Assembly (NCBI GenBank): GCA_963811265.1
Contig: CAWEQS010000026.1
Coordinates: 62,001-126,000, forward strand
Reading direction: 5' to 3'
Source of the DNA: JAOUJD01 sp963811265
GTDB taxonomy: Bacteria > Pseudomonadota > Gammaproteobacteria > Burkholderiales > Burkholderiaceae_F
Length of the DNA stretch: 64,000 nt
This document shows positions 46,967 to 58,729 of this stretch, one piece after another (position 1 is the stretch's first letter; each line of letters opens with the position of its first letter). The notes below the pieces were generated by a model that saw nothing but the letters and a program-made list of their open reading frames with translations, was not told where the DNA came from and did not search any database. The position numbers were made by a program, and so were the translations under genes.

Positions 46967-48382
46967 TCAAAGCATCACGCGGCGGAAGTCCGCGAGGATC
47001 TGCGCAAGGTAGGCGTTGAAGCGCGCCGCCCCCGCGCCGTCGACCACGCGGTGGTCCCACGACAGCGACAGCGGCAGCATCAGGCGCGGCACGAACTGCT
47101 TGCCGTCCCACACCGGCCGCGTCTGCGAACGGCACACGCCGAGGATCGCGACCTCGGGCGCATTGATGATCGGCGTGAAGTAGGTGCCGCCGATGCCGCC
47201 GAGCGACGAGATCGAGAACGTGCCGCCCTGCATGTCGGACGGCGCGAGCTTGCCGTCGCGCGCCTTGGCGGCGAGCGCCGACATTTCCTGCGCGATGTCG
47301 AACACGCCCTTCTTGTCGGCGTCCTTGATCACCGGGACGACGAGGCCGTTGGGCGTGTCGGCCGCGAAACCGATGTGGTAGTACTGCTTCAGGAACACGG
47401 CGTCGCCGGTGTCCGGGTCGATCGATGCGTTGAACTCGGGATACTTCTTCAGCGCCGCGACGCAGGCCTTGACCAGGAACGCCAGCATCGTCAGCTTCGG
47501 CGCGTCCTTGTTCTTCTCGTTCTCCTTGTTGAGCTGGACGCGGAAGGCCTCCAGCTCGGTGATGTCCGCGTCGTCGTGGTTCGTGACGTGCGGGATCACG
47601 ATCGCGTTGCGGGTCAGCGACGGGCCGGAGATCTTGCGGATGCGCGACATCGCGACGCGCTCCACCGGGCCGAACTTCGCGAAGTCGATCGCGGGCCACG
47701 GCGGCAGGTTCATCCCGAGTCCCGGCGCCGCGGCCACGGCGGGTGCGGCCGCCGGGCGTGCGCCGCTCGCCATCACGGCCTTCACGTGCTGGCGCACGTC
47801 GTCCGGCGTGATGCGGCCTTTCGTCCCGCTGCCCGCCACGTGCTGCAGGTCGACGCCGAGCTCGCGCGCGAACTTGCGCACCGACGGCGACGCATGCGGC
47901 TTGGCGCCCGGCGCGCCGAGTTCGATCGGCTCCGGTCGCGCGCCCATCTCGGTGTGGAACGCGTGGGAACGCTCGACCGCGGCCGGCGCGCTCGCTTCCG
48001 CCGAAGCCGATGCCGGCGCCGGCACGGGTGCGGGAGACGGCGCGGGCACGGGTGCCGGGGATGGCGCCGCCTGCGGCGCCGGCGCCGGCGCTGGCGCGGG
48101 CGACGGCGCCGCCGCCGTCGGCGCCGGGGCAGGCGCACCCGCCGCGGCGTCGAGCACCAGCAGCAGCACGCCCTCCGACACCTTGTCGCCCAGCTTGATC
48201 TTCAGTTCCTTCACGACGCCGGCGGCCGAGGACGGAATCTCCATCGACGCCTTGTCGCTCTCGACGGTGACGAGCGACTGCTCCTTCGCCACCGTGTCAC
48301 CGGGCTTCACGAGCACCTCGATGACCTCGACTTCCTTGAAGTCACCGATGTCCGGCACCTTCACTTCGACCAGTTGGCCCAT
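46967..48382 (-). CDS. aceF: Dihydrolipoamide acetyltransferase (E2 of pyruvate dehydrogenase)
   Basis: A 471-residue E2 core protein. Residues 1-80 form one lipoyl domain (VESDKASMEIPSS with the lipoyl lysine). A long Ala/Pro linker (about residues 85-135) follows, then the peripheral subunit-binding domain (ASPSVRKFARELGVDLQHVAGSGTKGRITPDDV). The catalytic domain runs from about residue 240, with FNASIDPDTGDAVFLKQYYHIGFA and the active-site motif LSLSWDHRVVDGAGAARF. The gene is unbroken. The ATG at 48382 lies 65 bp after the aceE stop. Confidence 0.96.
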   Translation of the reverse strand: MGQLVEVKVPDIGDFKEVEVIEVLVKPGDTVAKEQSLVTVESDKASMEIPSSAAGVVKELKIKLGDKVSEGVLLLVLDAAAGAPAPAPTAAAPSPAPAPAPAPQAAPSPAPVPAPSPAPVPAPASASAEASAPAAVERSHAFHTEMGARPEPIELGAPGAKPHASPSVRKFARELGVDLQHVAGSGTKGRITPDDVRQHVKAVMASGARPAAAPAVAAAPGLGMNLPPWPAIDFAKFGPVERVAMSRIRKISGPSLTRNAIVIPHVTNHDDADITELEAFRVQLNKENEKNKDAPKLTMLAFLVKACVAALKKYPEFNASIDPDTGDAVFLKQYYHIGFAADTPNGLVVPVIKDADKKGVFDIAQEMSALAAKARDGKLAPSDMQGGTFSISSLGGIGGTYFTPIINAPEVAILGVCRSQTRPVWDGKQFVPRLMLPLSLSWDHRVVDGAGAARFNAYLAQILADFRRVML

Positions 48383-48447
48383 CTCCTCGGCCCTTTCTTG
48401 TCCATTGTTCCCGCGTCGTCGTCGGCGCGGGTGTCGCCGTGCCGTGC

Positions 48448-51148
<2,701 letters not shown>

Positions 51149-51230
51149 TGCTGTCTCCTTGTTTGGTGCCGGCCGATGCCGGTCCCGCCCGGAGCGCTAC
51201 GTTGGTGCCCGGTGCGGACGTGAAAAACGG

Positions 51231-51259
51231 ACGATAACAGCCCCTCCCCGCTCTTTCAA
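51231..51259 (-). promoter_or_regulatory. Sigma70-type promoter of the PDH operon
   Basis: On the minus strand TTGAAA (51259-51254) and TATCGT (51236-51231) are separated by exactly 17 bp and lie about 83 bp before the aceE ATG. The -35 matches consensus at five of six positions, the -10 at four of six. No clear operator was recognised next to it. Confidence 0.55.
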
Positions 51260-51387
51260 ATAGTGGCGTTCGATTTCTTAATGCGGGATAACGAGAGGGC
51301 CGAGAGGGAGATCGCGGCGAACCGCTACCGATAATATGCCCAGCCTCGCGCCGTGGCGAGGCCGCGCGGCACGCGACGCGCACGACG

Positions 51388-53769
51388 ATGGACAACACTC
51401 CTCCCCCCGCCCCCGATTCCGTCCTGCTCGCCTTCGACCGGATGGCGCGCGCGCGGAGCCGGCGGCCCGAGCTCAGTCGCTACGCCTACCCGATCGCCAT
51501 CGCGCTGCTCGCCGCGCTGCTCGCCGGGCTTGCGTACCTGATCGTCAACGAAGACCGCGAACTGCAGCGCGACTCGCTGAACCGCGACGTCGACACGCTC
51601 GTGCAGTCGATCTCGCTCCGCCTCGAGACCATGAGCGAGGCGGCGACCAAGATCGCGCTGAACGTATCCGACCCGGACTACAACGACCGCCGCTTCACCT
51701 CGGCGGCCCGCGAGCTGATGCTCCAGAAGCAGGAGCTGATGCACATGGCCTTCGTCGACGCGCAGCAGCGCATCCGCTGGTCGGTGGCGTCGCCCGGCCC
51801 GCTCGGCGACACCGCACGTCCGCCGGACAGCGAGATCGGCGGCGACGAGGTGCGCGCGGCGATCGCGCACGCACGCAAGTCGCACTCGGCGTTCTTCTCG
51901 CCGCCCTACGAGGACGTGTCCGGGCCGGCGGGCGGCGACAACGGCAGCCCGTTCACGGACCTCGTCGTGCCCGTGTTCCGCGAGGATGTCTACCTCGGAG
52001 CGATCCTCGCGCGCGTTTCGCTGCCGCAGCTGCTGCGCGCCACGGTGAACCTCGAGCTCGCGCGGAACTACCGGATCTCGCTGATCGACGATGCCGGGAA
52101 GGTGCTGGCGACGTCGACGCTCAGCGAGGCGCCGCCGGACGCCGCGCGCTACGCGGTGCCGATCGCGCTGCTTCCGGACGGGATCGCGATCGAGGCGTCG
52201 GCCTTCAAGCAACGTTCGCCGCTGCTCGGCAACGCGCTCGCCTGGCTCGTCGGCGGCCTCTCGCTGGTCGTCATGGCGACGCTGGTCGCGCTCGCGCGGC
52301 GCGACGTGCGGCAGGCGCGCGTCGAGCGCGTGCTGCGCGCGGAGACGGCGTTCCGGCGCGCGATGGAGGACTCGCTCGCCACGGGCATGGAAGTGATCGA
52401 CCGCGAGGGCGTCATCCGCCACGTCAACCCGGCCTTCTGCCAGATGACCGGGTGGTCCGCGAGCGAACTCGTCGGCCGCGGCCCGCCCTTTCCCTACTGG
52501 CCCGCCGGTCAGTACGCCGAGCATCACAGCCAGCTGTCCGTCACGCTCGCGGGCAAGGCGGCTCCGAGCGGCTTCGAATTGAAGGTGCAGCGCAAGGACG
52601 GCACGCTGTTCGACGCGCGGATGTACGTCTCGCCGCTGCTGGCCGACGACGGCGAGCAGCTGGGCTGGATGTCGGCGATGGCCGACATCACCGAGCCGAA
52701 GCGCATCAGCGAGCAACTCGCGCTCGCGCACGAGCGCTTCACCACGGTGCTGGAGTCGCTCGACGCGGCGGTGTCGGTGGTGGCCGGGCCCGACGGCGCG
52801 GAACTGCTGTTCGCCAACCGCAGCTACCGCGACCTGTACGCGGCCGACGCGGCCGGCCACCGGCGGCTGCAGGGCGCGCTCGGGGCATCGACCGCGGGCG
52901 AGGTGTTCGACGGCGAGACGCAGCGCTGGTTCGACGTGCGGACGCGCGAAGTGCGCTGGGTCGACGGCCGCGACGTGCGCCTGCAGATCGCCACCGACAT
53001 CACGGAACGCAAGGCCACCGAGGACATCGTGCGCCAGCAGCAGGAGAAGGTGCAGCTGACGTCGCGCCTGATGACGATGGGCGAGATGGCCTCGTCGCTC
53101 GCCCACGAACTGAACCAGCCGCTGACGGCGATCAGCAACTACAGCCTCGGCACCGTGTCGCGCATCAAGGACGGCGGCGCCTCGGTCGACGACGTCCTGC
53201 CGGCGCTGGAGAAGGCGGCGGGACAGGCGCAGCGGGCCGGGAACATCATTCGCCGCATCCGCGAGTTCGTGAAGCGCTCCGAGCCGCGGCGCCGGCCGAC
53301 CCCGGCGGCGCGCGTCGTCGAGGACAGCATCAGCTTCGCCGAGATCGAGGCGACCAAGCGCGGCATCGCGATCCGCACGCGGCTGCCGCCGAACATGCCG
53401 CCGCTGGACGTCGATCCGATCCTGATCGAGCAGTTGCTGCTCAACCTGCTGAAGAACGCCGTCGAGGCGATGGAAGGCGCGAAGGTGCGGGTGATCGACC
53501 TGGTCGTGCGGCGCGTGGACGACATGGCCGAGTTCTCGGTGATCGACCACGGCACCGGCATTCCCGAGGCGCAGCGCGCCAGCCTGTTCCAGCCGTTCTT
53601 CAGCACGAAGTCGGAAGGCATGGGCATGGGCCTCAACATCTGCCGCTCGATCGTCGAGTTCCACCACGGCCGCCTCACCGTAGAGGAAAACCCCGAGGGC
53701 GGCTCGATCTTCCGCTTCACGCTTCCGCTTGCCCGTGAGCAGGCGGTCAACGACAATCCGCCCGCCTGA
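51388..53769 (+). CDS. PAS-domain sensor histidine kinase
   Basis: A membrane-bound sensor kinase of 793 residues. The first membrane helix is YPIAIALLAALLAGLAYLIV (about residues 32-51), then an extracytoplasmic sensor domain of about 225 residues, then a second helix (ALAWLVGGLSLVVMATLVALA). A PAS domain follows (GMEVIDREGVIRHVNPAFCQMTGWSASEL), then a second PAS-like region (VSVVAGPDGAELLFANRSYRDLY). The kinase has the H-box EMASSLAHELNQPLTAISNYS (His near residue 573), N-box LLLNLLKNAVEAM and G-box MGMGLNICRSIVEFHHGRL. The FixJ-type regulator gene begins 13 bp downstream. It is divergent from the PDH operon. The signal is unknown. Confidence 0.93.
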   Translation: MDNTPPPAPDSVLLAFDRMARARSRRPELSRYAYPIAIALLAALLAGLAYLIVNEDRELQRDSLNRDVDTLVQSISLRLETMSEAATKIALNVSDPDYNDRRFTSAARELMLQKQELMHMAFVDAQQRIRWSVASPGPLGDTARPPDSEIGGDEVRAAIAHARKSHSAFFSPPYEDVSGPAGGDNGSPFTDLVVPVFREDVYLGAILARVSLPQLLRATVNLELARNYRISLIDDAGKVLATSTLSEAPPDAARYAVPIALLPDGIAIEASAFKQRSPLLGNALAWLVGGLSLVVMATLVALARRDVRQARVERVLRAETAFRRAMEDSLATGMEVIDREGVIRHVNPAFCQMTGWSASELVGRGPPFPYWPAGQYAEHHSQLSVTLAGKAAPSGFELKVQRKDGTLFDARMYVSPLLADDGEQLGWMSAMADITEPKRISEQLALAHERFTTVLESLDAAVSVVAGPDGAELLFANRSYRDLYAADAAGHRRLQGALGASTAGEVFDGETQRWFDVRTREVRWVDGRDVRLQIATDITERKATEDIVRQQQEKVQLTSRLMTMGEMASSLAHELNQPLTAISNYSLGTVSRIKDGGASVDDVLPALEKAAGQAQRAGNIIRRIREFVKRSEPRRRPTPAARVVEDSISFAEIEATKRGIAIRTRLPPNMPPLDVDPILIEQLLLNLLKNAVEAMEGAKVRVIDLVVRRVDDMAEFSVIDHGTGIPEAQRASLFQPFFSTKSEGMGMGLNICRSIVEFHHGRLTVEENPEGGSIFRFTLPLAREQAVNDNPPA

Positions 53770-53782
53770 ACTGGAGCCGAAC

Positions 53783-54415
53783 GTGACTGACAACGCTGAA
53801 TCGCTGGGTGTGGTGTACGTCGTCGACGACGACGACGCGGTGCGCGACTCGCTGCAATGGCTGCTCGAAGCGAGCCGCTACCGGGTCTTCGGTTTCGAGA
53901 GCGCCGAAAAATTCCTCGCCGGCTACGACCCCGCCGCCATCGCCGTGGCGATCCTCGACGTCCGCATGCCGGGCATGAGCGGGCTCGAGCTGCAGGAGGA
54001 ACTGATCGCCCGCAAGGCGACCTTCCCGATCATCTTCATCACCGGCCACGGCGACGTGCCGATGGCGGTGAACACGATGAAGAAGGGTGCCGTCGACTTC
54101 ATCGAGAAGCCGTTCGACCAGGCGGCCCTGAAGGCGCTCGTCGACCGGTTGCTGGTCGAGGCGCGTGAAGGCGCGGCGGCCAACGAGCGGCAGAAGCTGA
54201 GCGAGGCGCTGCTCGCCAAGCTCACGCCGCGCGAGGAGCAGGTGCTCGAGCGCATCGTCGCCGGGCGGCTCAACAAGCAGATCGCCGACGACCTCGGCAT
54301 CTCCATCAAGACGGTCGAGGCGCACCGCGCCAACATCATGGACAAGGTCAACGCCAACACGGTGGCCGACCTGATGCGGATCGTGCTGTCGGGCGGCGGG
54401 GTGAAGCCGTCCTGA
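53783..54415 (+). CDS. FixJ/TtrR-type response regulator
   Basis: A 210-residue two-domain regulator. The receiver has the acidic pair VVYVVDDDDAVRD, phosphoacceptor Asp in VAILDVRMPGMSGLEL, Thr in FITGHGDVPMAV and Lys in DFIEKPFD. The C-terminal LuxR-type helix-turn-helix is LTPREEQVLERIVAGRLNKQIADDLGISIKTVEAHRANIMDK. The GTG at 53783 is preferred because it lies 13 bp after the kinase stop with a GGAG site; an earlier in-frame start at 53729 would overlap the kinase gene. It is the cognate partner of the PAS kinase. Targets are unknown; the divergent PDH promoter is one candidate. Confidence 0.93.
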   Translation: MTDNAESLGVVYVVDDDDAVRDSLQWLLEASRYRVFGFESAEKFLAGYDPAAIAVAILDVRMPGMSGLELQEELIARKATFPIIFITGHGDVPMAVNTMKKGAVDFIEKPFDQAALKALVDRLLVEAREGAAANERQKLSEALLAKLTPREEQVLERIVAGRLNKQIADDLGISIKTVEAHRANIMDKVNANTVADLMRIVLSGGGVKPS

Positions 54416-54497
54416 ACGAAGGAAGGCGCGATCGGCGCCTCGAAGCCACTTCACGGCGACGTTGCCTGACGCCTCGGCGGCGGCAGGCGGAGCCTGC

Positions 54498-54594
54498 GAC
54501 GGCGGTCGGCGCTCGCTGACTCCGCGCTGTCACGAGCGCAGCGAGCGAGTCGCCGCTCGACGCGCGGAGTCGGCGCGCAGCGCCGACCGCCGTC
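54498..54594. repeat. Long imperfect inverted repeat upstream of folD
   Basis: The outer arms GACGGCGGTCGGCGCT (54498-54513) and AGCGCCGACCGCCGTC (54579-54594) are perfect 16-bp reverse complements. Pairing continues inside with ACTCCGCGC against GCGCGGAGT after a small bulge. The whole structure spans 97 bp in a non-coding gap of about 290 bp between the response regulator and folD. No T-run follows either arm, so it is not a standard terminator. It resembles a REP-type extragenic palindrome. Confidence 0.75.
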
Positions 54595-54705
54595 GAAGGC
54601 GCGCCCGCCGGGTGCCGCCCGCCGTCCTCGCGGAGAGCCGGCCTTTGCGGGTCAATCGTTGGCAGGCCCTAAAATGCCCGGCTGTTCCGCCTGGAGAAGG
54701 CCGAC

Positions 54706-55566
54706 ATGACGGCACGCATCATCGACGGCAAGGCGCTCGCGGCAACGACCCGCGCCGGCCTCGTTCCCCGCATCCAGACGCTCACGGCCGCGGGCCATCC
54801 GCCGGGCCTCGCGGTCATCCTCGTCGGCGAGGATCCCGCGTCCGCCGTGTACGTGCGCAACAAGGTCAAGGCGTGCGAGGAGATCGGCATCCGTTCGTTC
54901 TTCACGCGGCTGCCGGCCGAGACGAACGAGTCCGAGCTGCTCGGCCACATCGCGCGGCTGAACGCCGACGCGGCGGTGCACGGCATCCTCGTGCAGCTGC
55001 CGCTGCCGAAGCACCTCGACGCGCAGAAGATCCTCGAGACGATCGCCTTCGACAAGGACGTCGACGGCCTGCACGCGATGAACGCCGGGCTGACGCTGAT
55101 GGGCACGCCGCACTTCCGCTCGTGCACTCCGTACGGCGTGATGAAGATGCTGGAGTCGATCGACTACCCGGTCGCCGGCTGCCACGCGGTCGTGCTCGGC
55201 CGCTCGAACATGGTCGGCAAGCCGATGGCGATGCTGCTGCTCGCCGCCAACGCCACCGTCACCATCGCGCACTCGAAGACGCGCGACCTCGGCGCCGTCA
55301 CCCGCCAGGCCGACGTGCTCGTGGCCGCGGTCGGCCGGCGCAACCTCGTGACCGCCGGCATGGTCAAACCCGGGGCGGTCGTCATCGACGTCGGAACCAA
55401 CAGGACACCCGAGGGCAAGCTCGCCGGCGACGTCGACTTCGACGGCGTGAAGGACGTCGCGGGCTGGATCTCGCCGGTGCCCGGCGGGGTCGGGCCGATG
55501 ACGATCACGATGCTGCTCGTCAACACGGTCGAGGCGGCGGAGCGCCGCGTGCAGGCGGCGCGGTAG
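54706..55566 (+). CDS. folD: Methylenetetrahydrofolate dehydrogenase/cyclohydrolase FolD
   Basis: Cytoplasmic bifunctional folate enzyme of 286 residues that converts 5,10-methylene-THF to 10-formyl-THF. The catalytic-domain motif is GEDPASAVYVRNKVKACEEIGI, with the catalytic lysine in the Y-x(3)-K segment. The substrate loop is HGILVQLPLPKHLD, and the NADP domain has HAVVLGRSNMVGKPMAMLLL followed by PGAVVIDVGTNR and DVAGWISPVPGGVGPMTITMLL, the family signature. The start MTARIIDGKALA at 54706 follows a GGAGAAGG ribosome site. It stands alone after the inverted-repeat gap. Confidence 0.97.
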   Translation: MTARIIDGKALAATTRAGLVPRIQTLTAAGHPPGLAVILVGEDPASAVYVRNKVKACEEIGIRSFFTRLPAETNESELLGHIARLNADAAVHGILVQLPLPKHLDAQKILETIAFDKDVDGLHAMNAGLTLMGTPHFRSCTPYGVMKMLESIDYPVAGCHAVVLGRSNMVGKPMAMLLLAANATVTIAHSKTRDLGAVTRQADVLVAAVGRRNLVTAGMVKPGAVVIDVGTNRTPEGKLAGDVDFDGVKDVAGWISPVPGGVGPMTITMLLVNTVEAAERRVQAAR

Positions 55567-55633
55567 CGCCAAGTCCCCTCCCTTGCAGGACGGCGCCGCG
55601 CCAGGGCGCCGCCCGCGCGCCGGAACACACACC

Positions 55634-57673
55634 ATGGAACAACAGACGAATCCCCTCCTCGACTTTTCCGGGCTGCCGCGCTTCGGTGCGATCGAGCCCG
55701 TCCACGTCACGCCGGCCGTCGACGCCCTGCTGCAGCAGGCGCGCGACGTCGTCCGGCAAGTGACCGACCCGAAGACGCCGGCGTCGTGGGACGCGATCGT
55801 CGAGCCGCTCGACGACGCCACCGACCGCCTCGGCCGGGCCTGGGGCGCGGTGTCGCACCTGAACGCGGTCGTCGACACGCCGGAACTGCGCGAGCAGTAC
55901 AACGCCAACCAGCCGAAGCTGACGGCGTTCTTCACCGAACTGTCCCAGAACGAGGCGCTGTACGCGCGCTTCAAGGAACTGGCCGCGCTGCCGGACTTCG
56001 CGTCCTGGCCCGCGGCGCGGCGCAAGGTGGTCGAGAACGAGCTGAGGGACTTCCGCCTCGGCGGCGCCGAACTGCCGGCGGACCGCAAGCCGCGCTTCAA
56101 GCAGCTCGCCGAGCGCGAGGCGCAGGTGTCGACGCGCTTCGCCGAGAACGTGCTCGACGCCATCAACGCGTTCGCGCTCTACCTCGACGACGCGAAGGCG
56201 CTCGCGGGCGTGCCGGAAGACGCGGTCCAGATGTTCGCGGAGGCGGCGGCCGCCGAAGGCCGCGCCGGCTACAAGGTCTCGCTGCAGTACCCGAGCTACG
56301 CGGCGGTCGTCGACTACGCCGACGATCGGGCGTTGCGGCAGCAGCTCTATCGCGCGTACGTCACCAAGGCATCGGAGTTCGGCAAGCCCGAGTGGAACAA
56401 CGGACCGCTGATGGTCGAACTGCTGTCGCTGCGGCAGGAACACGCGCGACTGCTCGGCTATTCGAGCTTCGCCGAGGTGTCGCTGGTGCCGAAGATGGCC
56501 GACCAGCCGTCGGAAGTGCTCGATTTCCTGCGCGACCTCGGGCGCCGCGCCCGGCCGTACGCCGAGCGCGACGTGCGCGAAGTCCGCGAGTTCGCGGCCG
56601 GCACGCTCGGGATCGCCGACCTGCAGCCGTGGGACCTTTCGTACGCGAGCGAGAAGCTGCGCGAGGCGCGCTACGCCTACTCGGAGCAGGAACTGAAGAA
56701 GTACTTCACCGAGCCGCGCGTGCTGGCGGGCCTGTTCAAGGTGATCGAGACGCTGTTCTCCGTTGCAATACGCGCGGACGAGGCGCCGGTGTGGCACCCG
56801 GACGTGAAGTTCTTCCGCATCGAGAACCTGAAGGGCGAGCTGATCGGCCAGTTCTACCTCGACCTCTACGCACGCGACCACAAGCAGGGCGGCGCGTGGC
56901 AGGACGACGCCCGCTCGCGCCGCGGCCGTCGGCCGGGGCTGCCCACCCCCGTGTCGTACCTGACCTGCAACTTCTCGCGGCCGGTCGGCGGCAAGCCCGC
57001 GACGTTCCAGCACGACGAGGTGCTGACGCTGTTCCACGAGTTCGGCCACGGGTTGCACCACATGCTGACCCGCGTCGACGAACCGTCGGTGTCCGGCATC
57101 CACGGCGTCGAGTGGGACGCGGTCGAACTTCCGTCGCAGTTCATGGAGAACTTCGCCTGGGAGTGGGAAGTCCTGCAACTGCTGACCGAACACGTCGACA
57201 CCGGCGAGAAGCTGCCGCGGGCGCTGTTCGACAAGATGGTCGCCGCGCGCAACTTCCAGAGCGGCTTCTACACGATGCGGCAGATCGAGTTCTCGCTGTT
57301 CGACATGCTGCTGCACGGCGGCACGCCACCCGCCACGGAGCGCGAGGTCATGGCGCAGCTGGACGAGATCCGGCGCGAGGTGTCGGTGCTGCAGCCGCCC
57401 GAGTACAACCGCTTCCCGCACGCGTTCTCGCACATCTTCGCGGGCGGTTACGCCGCCGGCTATTACAGCTACAAGTGGGCCGAAGTGCTGTCGGCCGACG
57501 CGTACTCGGCGTTCGAGGAAGGCGGCGTGCTGAACCCGGCGATCGGTCGCCGCTTCCACGACGAGATCCTCGCGGTCGGCGGCAGCCGACCGGCGATGCA
57601 GTCGTTCGTCGCATTCCGCGGGCGCAAGCCGACGATCGATGCCTTGCTGCGCCACCACGGCATGGTGAACTGA
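55634..57673 (+). CDS. prlC: Oligopeptidase A, M3 family metallopeptidase
   Basis: Cytoplasmic zinc oligopeptidase of 679 residues, the usual length for PrlC/OpdA, degrading peptides released by larger proteases and cleaved signal peptides. The active site is VLTLFHEFGHGLHHMLTRVD (H-E-x-x-H) with the third ligand Glu in GVEWDAVELPSQFMENFAWE. The N-terminal helical domain begins PLLDFSGLPRFGAIEPVHVTPAVDALL, and the C-terminal HIFAGGYAAGYYSYKWAEVLSADAY is also conserved. The gene is unbroken. The ATG at 55634 lies 67 bp after folD. Confidence 0.95.
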   Translation: MEQQTNPLLDFSGLPRFGAIEPVHVTPAVDALLQQARDVVRQVTDPKTPASWDAIVEPLDDATDRLGRAWGAVSHLNAVVDTPELREQYNANQPKLTAFFTELSQNEALYARFKELAALPDFASWPAARRKVVENELRDFRLGGAELPADRKPRFKQLAEREAQVSTRFAENVLDAINAFALYLDDAKALAGVPEDAVQMFAEAAAAEGRAGYKVSLQYPSYAAVVDYADDRALRQQLYRAYVTKASEFGKPEWNNGPLMVELLSLRQEHARLLGYSSFAEVSLVPKMADQPSEVLDFLRDLGRRARPYAERDVREVREFAAGTLGIADLQPWDLSYASEKLREARYAYSEQELKKYFTEPRVLAGLFKVIETLFSVAIRADEAPVWHPDVKFFRIENLKGELIGQFYLDLYARDHKQGGAWQDDARSRRGRRPGLPTPVSYLTCNFSRPVGGKPATFQHDEVLTLFHEFGHGLHHMLTRVDEPSVSGIHGVEWDAVELPSQFMENFAWEWEVLQLLTEHVDTGEKLPRALFDKMVAARNFQSGFYTMRQIEFSLFDMLLHGGTPPATEREVMAQLDEIRREVSVLQPPEYNRFPHAFSHIFAGGYAAGYYSYKWAEVLSADAYSAFEEGGVLNPAIGRRFHDEILAVGGSRPAMQSFVAFRGRKPTIDALLRHHGMVN

Positions 57674-57692
57674 GCCTCGAGCCGCCCTCCGC

Positions 57693-58541
57693 TCACGCCA
57701 CCGGCGGACCGCCCCACAGCCAGGCCGCGCCCCGCACCCCGCTCGAGTCCCCGTGCACGTGCTTCGCCAGCCGCGTCGCGACGTGGTCGGAGAAGACGTG
57801 CGCGCGCCACAGCCGCGGCACGTTCGCGTACAGGCGATCGACGTTCGACACCCCGCCGCCGAGCACGATCACGTCGGGATCGAGCAGGTTGATGACGCCG
57901 GCCAGCGCGCGCGCCAGCCGGGCCTCGTAACGCGCGATCGCACCTTCCGCGGCCGCGCCGCCATCGCGCTCGAGCGCCGGGCCGCACAGGTAGGTCTCGA
58001 TGCAGCCGGCGCGACCGCAATAGCAGGGCCGCAGCGGGAGGTCGTCGCCGGCCGGCAGCGGCAGCGGGTTGTGGCCCCACTCCCCCGCGATGGCGTTGGC
58101 GCCTTCCAGCACGTGGCCGTCCACCACGATCCCGCCGCCGACGCCGGTGCCGAGGATCACGCCGAACACGACGCGCGCGCCGCCGCCCGCGCCGTCCACG
58201 GCTTCCGAGAGCGCGAAGCAGTTGGCGTCATTGGCAAGCCGAACGGGCCGTCCCAGCGCCGCCTCGAGGTCGCCCTGCAACGGCTGGCCGATGAGGCAGG
58301 TCGAGTTGGCATTCTTCACGAGCCCGCTGACACGCGAGATCGCCCCGGGAATTCCGACGCCGACGGTGGCACGGCCGTCGGATCCGGACTCGAGCGCAGC
58401 GACCAGGGACGCGATGGCCTCGACGGTGGCGCGATAGTCGCCCTTCGGCGTCGGCACGCGCCGGCGAACGCGTTCGCGACCGGCGTCGTCCATCGCGATG
58501 CCTTCGATCTTGGTGCCGCCGAGGTCGATGCCGATGCGCAT
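57693..58541 (-). CDS. ROK-family sugar kinase
   Basis: Cytoplasmic sugar kinase of 282 residues. The N-terminal phosphate loop is MRIGIDLGGTKIEGIAMDDAG. Substrate residues occur in VRLANDANCFALSEAVDGAG (catalytic Asp), then VILGTGVGGGIVVDGHVLEGANAIAGEWGHNPL, and the ROK zinc motif RPCYCGRAGCIETYLCGPAL. The C-terminal DPDVIVLGGGVSNVDRLYANVP completes the family pattern. It resembles fructokinase (Mak) and N-acetylglucosamine kinase (NagK); the sugar cannot be settled. The ATG at 58541 is chosen over the upstream open frame. It is convergent with prlC, with only 19 bp between stops. Confidence 0.92.
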   Translation of the reverse strand: MRIGIDLGGTKIEGIAMDDAGRERVRRRVPTPKGDYRATVEAIASLVAALESGSDGRATVGVGIPGAISRVSGLVKNANSTCLIGQPLQGDLEAALGRPVRLANDANCFALSEAVDGAGGGARVVFGVILGTGVGGGIVVDGHVLEGANAIAGEWGHNPLPLPAGDDLPLRPCYCGRAGCIETYLCGPALERDGGAAAEGAIARYEARLARALAGVINLLDPDVIVLGGGVSNVDRLYANVPRLWRAHVFSDHVATRLAKHVHGDSSGVRGAAWLWGGPPVA

Positions 58542-58729
58542 GAAACCGATCCTACTTGTTCGGCGACGGCCGGTTGCCACTCGAGGTCGCCTTGCCGCCG
58601 GTCAACCGCGGTGCGCGCCGCAACGAAACGAGCTTCCGCCTCGATTCCGCGACCCCTAAACTCGGGCCTTCGGGTCGGCACGGCGCTCATTCCTTCGGCC
58701 CTCAACAACTCTCGCCGCACAGGAACTCC

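Noticed and set aside
51325..53793. 822-residue minus-strand open frame opposite the PAS kinase
   Set aside because: It has the Arg/His/Asp/Val-rich composition of an antisense shadow and no domain, whereas the plus strand encodes a complete histidine kinase.
55786..57930. 714-residue plus frame overlapping the M3 peptidase
   Set aside because: It is the +1 frame of prlC. The true frame carries HEFGHG and full family similarity.
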